Shown here: positions 31,485 through 36,494 of the stretch, in pieces
Numbering within the stretch: position 1 is the first letter of the stretch
Layout: each line of letters begins with the position of its first letter
Source of the DNA: a virus
Strand: one strand, 5' to 3'
Virus record (IMG/VR): IMGVR_UViG_3300003322_000770
Location: 1-36,494 of that record
Length of the DNA: 36,494 nucleotides
The notes under the pieces: model-generated
What the model was told of the DNA's origin: nothing
What the model saw: only the letters and a program-made list of their open reading frames with translations
Databases searched by the model: none
Made by a program: the position numbers and the translations under genes

Positions 31485-31836
31485 TTAACTTTTTCTTTCC
31501 GAAAGGTATAAGATAGTCTTTTACAATTTTATAAAGTATCATAGCTGAAAAATACGCTATGAAAAGTTTAATGAGAAGTAAGAAAAATCCAGTAAGGGTT
31601 TGAAGAGAGAAACCGTGCTGTAAAGCTTCCACAAGAAAAGCGGTTATTCCAAAGAATCCGGCGAGTAACGTGTAATGAATAAAGATTATCGATTTTTTTG
31701 GAGCAAATCCTTTTAAGGGGCCAAAATCATAAAGGGCGATTGAAGAGAGTAAGGCCGAGAGAATGTAGCCTAACGTTATCCAAAGGGAATTTGCATCAAA
31801 TAGATACAAATTTAAAGCGTAAAAAAGTTGATCCAC
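31465..31836 (-). CDS. Holin candidate, three TM segments
   Basis: A 123-residue protein with TM segments at about residues 18-38, 48-70 and 80-105 and a basic C-terminus (FGKKKLNEKIGK), the size and topology of a class I holin. It is first in a leftward block that includes a peptidase and other membrane proteins. It starts with GTG and has no clear Shine-Dalgarno site. The name is inferred from topology and context, since holins have little sequence conservation. Confidence 0.55.
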   Translation of the reverse strand: MDQLFYALNLYLFDANSLWITLGYILSALLSSIALYDFGPLKGFAPKKSIIFIHYTLLAGFFGITAFLVEALQHGFSLQTLTGFFLLLIKLFIAYFSAMILYKIVKDYLIPFGKKKLNEKIGK

Positions 31837-31849
31837 ATTATTCTATTCG

Positions 31850-31895
31850 GTTAAAATCGGGAAATGTCGTTAAAATAGTTATAAAGAGTTAAAAA
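31850..31895. repeat. Helically phased GTTAWAAW repeats
   Basis: GTTAAAAT at 31850 and 31869, GTTATAAA at 31878 and GTTAAAAA at 31888 start 19, 9 and 10 bases apart, close to whole turns of the DNA helix. They lie directly upstream of the leftward holin gene. Confidence 0.55.
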
Positions 31896-31915
31896 GCTGT
31901 CCTTTTGGCGGCTAT

Positions 31916-31936
31916 TTAGTTTGAGGGCCAAACTAA
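31916..31936. repeat. Palindrome 1 (TTAGTTTG arms)
   Basis: Arms TTAGTTTG and CAAACTAA, 8 bp each and perfect, around a 5-base centre. Confidence 0.75.
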
Positions 31937-31943
31937 TTTCGAA

Positions 31944-31964
31944 TTTTTAGAATGATTCTAAAAA
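31944..31964. repeat. Palindrome 2 (TTTTTAGAAT arms)
   Basis: Arms TTTTTAGAAT and ATTCTAAAAA, 10 bp each and perfect, around one central G. Confidence 0.8.
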
Positions 31965-32006
31965 TAAAAAGTTTGTCAAAATGACACTAAAAACAGTGTT
32001 TTTCCC

Positions 32007-32019
32007 TGCCAAACTGGCA
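32007..32019. repeat. Palindrome 3 (TGCCA arms)
   Basis: Arms TGCCA and TGGCA, 5 bp, around three bases. Shorter than its neighbours, so chance is possible. Confidence 0.45.
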
Positions 32020-32032
32020 AAAACGACCTTTT

Positions 32033-32053
32033 TTAGTTTTGTAACAAAACTAA
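32033..32053. repeat. Palindrome 4 (TTAGTTTTGT arms)
   Basis: Arms TTAGTTTTGT and ACAAAACTAA, 10 bp each and perfect, around one central A. The half-site resembles that of palindrome 1 with one extra T. Confidence 0.8.
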
Positions 32054-32075
32054 TTACAAGTTTAGTGCACTGCAA

Positions 32076-32098
32076 TATCTAAGTAATTTACTTAGATA
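32076..32098. repeat. Palindrome 5 (TATCTAAGTAA arms)
   Basis: Arms TATCTAAGTAA and TTACTTAGATA, 11 bp each and perfect, around one central T. It is made of two opposed copies of the ATCTAAGTAA motif. Confidence 0.85.
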
Positions 32099-32523
32099 AT
32101 TGGCCATTTTTACTTAGATATTTTGGAGCAAATAAGTAAAATTTTTTACAGAGCGTTTCGAATCGCCAAATGGGGGCATTCTACTCAAAAAGCAGGGTAT
32201 TTCCGCTATATATATATAAGAAATAAAAAAAACACTCTTTTTAAAAACAGTATATATGTCATAATAACATATTTAATTTTATACACTTCTTTTTCTTTAT
32301 TTCATTCTCTATAAATATAAAATATCTAAGTAAAATAAGTAAATATTGGATCTGGGCCTATAGAACAATAGTATGGGCCATTTCGTGAGACACGTTATGC
32401 GGTCATGTAAATAAGTAAAATAAGTAAGGGTTTTACAAGTGTTAAAATTTGCGGTAGGATTCGGGTTTTAAGGGCTTTTAGGATTTACGGGGTTACTTAG
32501 ATTTTTTTGGCAAATCTAAGTAA
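32077..32523. repeat. Iteron-like ATCTAAGTAA family (six copies)
   Basis: Exact copies lie at 32077-32086 (+), 32088-32097 (-), 32110-32119 (-), 32324-32333 (+), 32493-32502 (-) and 32514-32523 (+). Related ATAAGTAA units lie at 32132, 32335, 32411 and 32420. Multiple sites in both orientations suggest cooperative binding of one protein. Confidence 0.8.
32493..32523. repeat. Palindrome 6 (TTACTTAGATTT arms)
   Basis: Arms TTACTTAGATTT and AAATCTAAGTAA, 12 bp each and perfect, around a 7-base centre. It reverses the order of the half-sites in palindrome 5. Confidence 0.8.
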
Positions 32524-32596
32524 GGGCCTTCAAATCGCCAAACGGAGCTATACGTAAAGTATTGTTAAAAGTGTGACATGTGGCAATTTAAAAAAG

Positions 32597-32612
32597 TGCT
32601 TAATTTTAAGCA
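32597..32612. repeat. Palindrome 7 before small terminase
   Basis: Arms TGCTTAA and TTAAGCA, 7 bp each and perfect, around TT, ending 36 bases before the small terminase ATG. Confidence 0.55.
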
Positions 32613-32648
32613 GTCGACCCAAAGATTTTTAACCGAAGTATATAAAGA

Positions 32649-33119
32649 ATGCCCGCACCAAAGAAAACTCGTAAATCCAGCGCGGCCGTAAGGGCGAGAC
32701 GTGTAAAAAACGCAAAAGAGAACCTTGTTCCGAGTATTCCAATATTAAGAAATACTAATGAACTTTTAGAGATAGAGAAACGCGCGCGGCATTTAGCACG
32801 CGCAGAAATCGCTGAGATGTGGCCCCGTATTAAATCAATGACTGTAAGAGATATTCTTGCGTTAGATACTGAAAAACTTACTATAGTAGAAGGTATTTTT
32901 GTTAAGTGTTTACAAGCGTCTTACCATAAAGGCGACACCGATGAGATTCATCGGATGTATGATCGTTTGCTTGTGGGTAGTGTTCGCGGTCTTCCTAACG
33001 ATACGGTGGATATAGGTGGAACAACTTTTACAGTCGATCTAATGGAAGACGATTCTCCGCCGGTCATAGATGCGGAAGTTATTCAATCCGAACAACAAGA
33101 TTCGGAGTTAGCCTCTTGA
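32649..33119 (+). CDS. Small terminase subunit (putative)
   Basis: A 156-residue protein with a very basic N-terminus (APKKTRKSSAAVRARRVKNA), a helical centre and an acidic C-terminus (about residues 130-156). This fits a DNA-recognising small terminase. It lies directly before the large subunit, whose TTG start overlaps its TGA stop. The call is by position and composition; no family motif is clear. The packaging site may lie in or near this gene or in the repeat region upstream. Confidence 0.65.
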   Translation: MPAPKKTRKSSAAVRARRVKNAKENLVPSIPILRNTNELLEIEKRARHLARAEIAEMWPRIKSMTVRDILALDTEKLTIVEGIFVKCLQASYHKGDTDEIHRMYDRLLVGSVRGLPNDTVDIGGTTFTVDLMEDDSPPVIDAEVIQSEQQDSELAS

Positions 33120-34390
33120 ATTTAAAAATATCGTTATTACCGAAACAACATGAATTCGTGCATAGCGTTTCTCCGATCAATATCTATGCGGGGGGTGTAG
33201 GCGCCGGTAAAACCATTTCGGATGTAACGCTTATAATCAAGTTAGCTTTAGACTATCCTGGTATAGAAATTCTTGTAGGTGCTCCGACTTATGGAATGTT
33301 GTTTGATACGATCTTTAGAGAATTTAAACAAAGGTGTCCTTCTTTCCTAATCTGGAAATTTCGTGAAGGCGCAAAACCCGAAGCGGTTTTCCAGCCGAAT
33401 AAAGGTAAATGTTCAAGAGTAAGATTTAGAGCATTTGACGACGTAGGGAAACCTAAAGGTTTAACGGTTGGTGCGGCTATCATCGATGAGGTTACCGAAA
33501 TGGAAGAAGATGTCTTAGAAGAGATTCTAAGACGTTTACGACAAAAAGGGATGCCAAACAAAGCGTGGCTGACTACGAATACGGATTCTAAAGAACACTG
33601 GTTTTATAAGCGTTTCATCGGTCCAGTTGAACAAGGGATACTTACGAAACAAGATGTGCATTATATACATACCACTTCATTCGAAAACTTTAAACTTCCG
33701 GAAATATATTTAAAACAATTAGAAAAGCTTAAAGTTTTACGGCCTGGACATTATCAAAGAGCGGTCCTCGGAAATTGGGGTGACTTTAACGATGGGGCGA
33801 TTGGGGCGTTTTTAGAATGCGACAATTTTACAAATCCTTATAGGGTCGCTTTCATCGATACGAGTTATTCGGATCGTAAAAAGAGCGACCGTACAGCGGT
33901 GAGTATTGTTTCGTTTGACGTGCAACCTGGAACAAATAGTTTATACTGGCCAATCCAATTCACTGGTAAGAGCTGGCAAAAGAGTATCACTGATCCAACC
34001 GTAATTAAAGAACTATTATATTTCTTGGATCAGTATAAACCGATCGAAACTTGTGTAGAATCGCAGCTTGGCGACTCGACAAAAATATTCCTTGAAAACT
34101 TTAGAAATGCTGAAAGACAATTAGGACTACAAGTAAAGAATCATTGGACTTGGCAGCACCAGACTAAAAACAAGCACGAACGAATTATGTTTGAAGTCGC
34201 CGGAGCAAAAGACCGGATGTACGTACTTAAAGGAACTGACATGTCGTATCTTAGCCCGGTCATGGCTTATGTTAAAGGAATAGACCATGAGGATGAAATT
34301 GATTCTCTCGGTTCGGCTATAGCGCTTTGGAAAGTTTCTAAGGCTTTGCAGACTTACATTCGTCTCAATGAGACAAGGCGCGTTGTATGA
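33116..34390 (+). CDS. terL: Terminase large subunit
   Basis: A 424-residue packaging motor. Walker A is G26-G-V-G-A-G-K-T33, Walker B AAIIDEVTEM with D124-E125, and the coupling motif TTN at 153-155. The C-terminal nuclease carries D248 (AFIDTSYSD), E315 (CVESQLGD) and an acidic pair near D393/D396 (HEDEIDSLG), as in RNase H-like terminase nucleases. It starts with TTG overlapping the small subunit's stop (TTGA), an unusual start that implies translational coupling. The length is normal for this type. It pumps DNA into proheads and cuts it. Confidence 0.93.
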   Translation: MNLKISLLPKQHEFVHSVSPINIYAGGVGAGKTISDVTLIIKLALDYPGIEILVGAPTYGMLFDTIFREFKQRCPSFLIWKFREGAKPEAVFQPNKGKCSRVRFRAFDDVGKPKGLTVGAAIIDEVTEMEEDVLEEILRRLRQKGMPNKAWLTTNTDSKEHWFYKRFIGPVEQGILTKQDVHYIHTTSFENFKLPEIYLKQLEKLKVLRPGHYQRAVLGNWGDFNDGAIGAFLECDNFTNPYRVAFIDTSYSDRKKSDRTAVSIVSFDVQPGTNSLYWPIQFTGKSWQKSITDPTVIKELLYFLDQYKPIETCVESQLGDSTKIFLENFRNAERQLGLQVKNHWTWQHQTKNKHERIMFEVAGAKDRMYVLKGTDMSYLSPVMAYVKGIDHEDEIDSLGSAIALWKVSKALQTYIRLNETRRVV

Positions 34391-34806
34391 TAGAACTATC
34401 TTTCGGTGTCAAAGACAAAACAATTAAAAAGGGTAAGCATGTCGTTACACTTGGACAGATCGCGCTCTTTAATGAGTACGGAACAGAGAAGATCCCGCCC
34501 CGCCCTGCGTTTCGTGAAGGTTTGGAACACGCAGTAAGAGAGAATAAAAAAGCAACGGAAGCACAACTAAAAAATATTGCTCAGAGACTTCTTACAGGAC
34601 GTAACGCGGAAGTTAAACGAAGTCTTACTGTTTTACTTACACAAATTGGAAGGATGGCTAAAGCCAAAACAAAAGAAATAATTAAACAAGGTTCCACAAC
34701 GCCGAATGCTCCAAGCACTATCGCGCGTAAAGGTTTCGATCATCCGTTATTCGAAACGGGTTTACTATTAGAAAGTATTGAATATGAGGTTCACGATGAG
34801 CGTTGA
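34387..34806 (+). CDS. HK97 gp10-like neck protein
   Basis: A 139-residue protein coupled to the large terminase by ATGA. Its pattern is GQIALFNEYGTEKIPPRPAF then, near the end, HPLFETGLLLESIEYEV. This is the EYGTxxxPPRPF ... TG.m..SI layout of gp10-like tail-completion or neck proteins. Its place between terminase and portal is unusual: such proteins are generally encoded after the capsid gene. It overlaps the portal by 11 bases. Confidence 0.65.
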   Translation: MIELSFGVKDKTIKKGKHVVTLGQIALFNEYGTEKIPPRPAFREGLEHAVRENKKATEAQLKNIAQRLLTGRNAEVKRSLTVLLTQIGRMAKAKTKEIIKQGSTTPNAPSTIARKGFDHPLFETGLLLESIEYEVHDER

Positions 34807-36391
34807 CTATAAGTTAGTACAATTATTTAAAGGAATAAAAGCTTTAAAAGATATTCCGATTGCACAATTGAAAGAGAATAAAGGTCTTTTACAAGAGATA
34901 CAAGACGTTGTTAATTCTAAATTTATCCAAGGAATAGTTTCGGATTTAAGAAACGAGCAGCTTAGCACACAAAATATAGCATTACAAGATTCTAATAAAT
35001 CATTTTTAAAAGTGGAAGACCTTACATTCTTAACAAAATTTTCCAGGTTTAAAAATGGGATGCACGACAGGATTTCGAAAGGTCGTCCTGTAGCATATAC
35101 TAAAATATTATCCATGGCCGAAGCTGTAGCAGGTCGTAAAGATTTTGCGGAAGCTAAAAATGTAAGCACGCGATTCAAGGAAGCGAAAGAATTTAAAGAA
35201 GCATATAACTCAATTTTTTCCGATCGTTCTCTTCAAATCGGCACGGATCAAGATCCTACGATTATACAAAGCTACATCGATTTCAGTCCGTATATTAATA
35301 ACTATCAATACTATTTAGCGATTCCGACACTTTCGCAAACAATCGATAAGGGCATTCAAATCGCTACAAGAGAATTACCGGAAATTATAACGGATGATAA
35401 AAATCTGACGGATGAACTTTATAAATATATAAAACGTTATAACGTAAATTCAAAGATTCAACGTTTGCTTTTTTATTCTCATTTATCGCCAAGAGGTTCC
35501 GTATTAGTCCCAATTGAAGAAAACGGAAAAGTCCGTTTTAATGTTTTCAACGATACGCAATTTACCTATTCTGTAAGCCCTAACTACAATAAGATTGATT
35601 TCTATGACACCGGAAATAGTGTAGCGAACATCTACGTCCTTGGATATAACTTGCAGAACGGCGTCACTTGTCATTTTCTCTGCCCAGGTTTCGAACCGAT
35701 TTACGGGGTCGGAAAGAATAGGATCTATCAATTAAAAGGTGCGGCTGAGGCGATTAATATCTATCTTTACACGATTAAAGTTCTCTGCATCCGTGCACAA
35801 GTGCTCGTGCAAAAGTGGAATGGTGAGGGTCAAAGTGATACACTTTTAGCGGAATTACAAAAGTTAAGTCAGGACATCGATTCAAAACTTTCCCTTTCTA
35901 CGGCTCTTAAAATGCCGGATAATGCGGAACTTGAGATCTTGAATAATAACATAAACGAAGGCTTTTCTAAAGTAAGCCCGATCATCAAAGAATATATGGG
36001 GATGCTCGCTGGTATCATGCCGGACTATTTCTTTGGTTCCGATACTGCGTATTCTGCTAACTCGTTTAATATTCAGGTCACTCACCAAAATATCCGTTCC
36101 GATATTCAAGAGCCACAGATTGAACCAGCTTATCGGTACATAATCAATACACTTTTGAGGAGCGATTCAAGATTTGCTAAATGGAAAAACTTAGAGGATG
36201 ATTTTGAGATTAAATTCCCATCTTTGTACGAGCCGACAGAGGTAGAAAAGGCGGACATTGATACAAAACGAATCGATAACTTGATTAAAATGGCGGACTA
36301 TCCGGAGCTACAAGACATCTTTAAAAAAGAGGGTCTACTCGATTCGATGTATAAAATGGAAGCGAAGGGCGACATTGACGAAGAAACATGA
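34796..36391 (+). CDS. Portal protein (DUF1073-like)
   Basis: The start is ATG 34796 with GAGG seven bases before it; TTG 34778 and ATG 34784 are less well placed. The 531-residue product follows the terminase and a neck gene. It resembles DUF1073 portals, with YYLAIPTLSQTIDKGIQIAT in the early middle, then SPRGSVLVPIEENGKVRFNV, and MLAGIMPDYFFGSDTAYSAN, the region with a G-x-P and acidic residues typical of portals near the C-terminal third. It forms the 12-fold ring for DNA entry. The first about 150 residues are helical and unusually long for the family. Confidence 0.8.
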   Translation: MSVDYKLVQLFKGIKALKDIPIAQLKENKGLLQEIQDVVNSKFIQGIVSDLRNEQLSTQNIALQDSNKSFLKVEDLTFLTKFSRFKNGMHDRISKGRPVAYTKILSMAEAVAGRKDFAEAKNVSTRFKEAKEFKEAYNSIFSDRSLQIGTDQDPTIIQSYIDFSPYINNYQYYLAIPTLSQTIDKGIQIATRELPEIITDDKNLTDELYKYIKRYNVNSKIQRLLFYSHLSPRGSVLVPIEENGKVRFNVFNDTQFTYSVSPNYNKIDFYDTGNSVANIYVLGYNLQNGVTCHFLCPGFEPIYGVGKNRIYQLKGAAEAINIYLYTIKVLCIRAQVLVQKWNGEGQSDTLLAELQKLSQDIDSKLSLSTALKMPDNAELEILNNNINEGFSKVSPIIKEYMGMLAGIMPDYFFGSDTAYSANSFNIQVTHQNIRSDIQEPQIEPAYRYIINTLLRSDSRFAKWKNLEDDFEIKFPSLYEPTEVEKADIDTKRIDNLIKMADYPELQDIFKKEGLLDSMYKMEAKGDIDEET

Positions 36392-36494
36392 TCGATGTAT
36401 TCGAAAAATATGCTCCGAAATACGGCCGAATAATTCGTAAATTTGCGTTAGATGTTTGGTATGAAAGGGCGGATCTTGATAAACTCTTAAAATC
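36388..36494 (+). CDS. Start of a head gene (partial)
   Basis: ATG 36388 overlaps the portal stop as ATGA and the frame is open to the window end (35 codons, MIDVFEKYAPKYGRIIRKFA). A minor head, head-morphogenesis or structural protein normally follows the portal, but the fragment shows no motif. Confidence 0.55.
   Translation, partial: MIDVFEKYAPKYGRIIRKFALDVWYERADLDKLLK

Larger units (their letters stand above)
31837..32648. other. Gene-free control / origin candidate region
   Basis: This 812-bp stretch between the leftward lysis cassette and the rightward packaging genes has no supported gene. It is AT-rich and holds phased GTTAAAA-like repeats (31850-31895), a chain of perfect palindromes, six ATCTAAGTAA motifs in both orientations and four ATAAGTAA relatives, plus two AATCGCCAAA direct repeats (32160 and 32534 areas). 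It is the most repeat-rich part of the window. Promoters for both directions must lie here; an origin of replication is also possible. Confidence 0.7.

Noticed and set aside
32123-32314. 63-codon + frame in the control region
   Set aside because: It starts with TTG, has no ribosome site, is Tyr/Ile/Lys-rich through AT-rich DNA, and overlaps repeat motifs.
32493-32523. Reading palindrome 6 as a rho-independent terminator
   Set aside because: The stem is AT-rich and no T tract follows in either direction; it is better explained as paired ATCTAAGTAA motifs.
32578-32691. 37-codon frame overlapping the small terminase start
   Set aside because: No ribosome binding site; it runs into the small terminase in another frame and shows no sensible protein.
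34807-35178. 123-codon - strand frame opposite the portal
   Set aside because: Antisense shadow of the portal gene with no ribosome site.

Overview
The window is part of a tailed-phage genome with a contractile tail (myovirus type), free or prophage. It is gene-dense and AT-leaning, and both ends cut through genes. The tail sheath, tube, spike, wedge and baseplate-J genes, together with terminase and portal, make the phage call firm. The host is less certain. The spirochaete-style lipobox of one phage lipoprotein, the base composition and the frequent GTG/TTG starts would fit a Leptospira phage of the LE1/LE3/LE4 kind. That is inference from memory, not shown by the sequence. No integrase, recombinase of the integration type, CI-like repressor, parAB, tRNA, insertion sequence or CRISPR array is visible here.

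Layout. (1) 1-12932, + strand: end of a head gene, major capsid protein, head-tail joining proteins, sheath, tube, tail-assembly chaperone with a probable -1 programmed frameshift, a short tape measure, the baseplate set (hub, spike, gp25-like wedge, J, I-like) and a tail fibre. (2) 12929-28953, - strand: a long early or middle block, tightly packed with ATGA and TAATG overlaps. Its distal part (12929-16851) holds tiny unknown genes, an exoribonuclease and a lipoprotein metzincin protease behind a good promoter at 16886-16914. Its proximal part carries replication and recombination: a Cas4/RecB-like nuclease, a YopX-like protein, a DUF2815-like ssDNA-binding protein, a VRR-NUC-type nuclease, an SNF2-like helicase, a family A DNA polymerase and a primase-polymerase/SF3 helicase fusion. 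The first gene is a DUF7666-like protein with 23 NSGxx pentapeptides encoded by a 15-bp minisatellite. (3) 29106-29790, + strand: three small genes, the first a helix-turn-helix protein, converging on the lysis block. (4) 29858-31836, - strand: a probable lysis cassette (three-TM holin candidate, TM/coiled-coil protein, small protein, C39-like cysteine peptidase, two-TM protein), closed by a cUUCGg-loop terminator that lies inside the last codons of the convergent gene. (5) 31837-32648: an 812-bp gene-free control region full of perfect palindromes and repeated ATCTAAGTAA motifs. (6) 32649-end, + strand: small and large terminase, a gp10-like neck protein, portal and the start of the next head gene; this runs in the same direction as the left end of the window.

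How it works together. Leftward transcription from near 29000 would express replication and takeover genes. The divergent small regulator at 29106 and the repeat-rich region at 31837-32648 are the best candidates for control and/or origin sites. Rightward transcription from that region would make packaging, head and tail genes, while the leftward lysis cassette fires from the same region.

The observations most worth following are the palindrome/iteron region, the phage-encoded lipoprotein metalloprotease, the C39-like peptidase in the lysis cassette, the small gene broken by a 5-bp tandem duplication at 16343-16352, and the NSGxx minisatellite gene. Several starts were moved from upstream TTG codons to ATG codons with better ribosome binding sites. 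Seven genes below 60 codons were added by reading the gaps.
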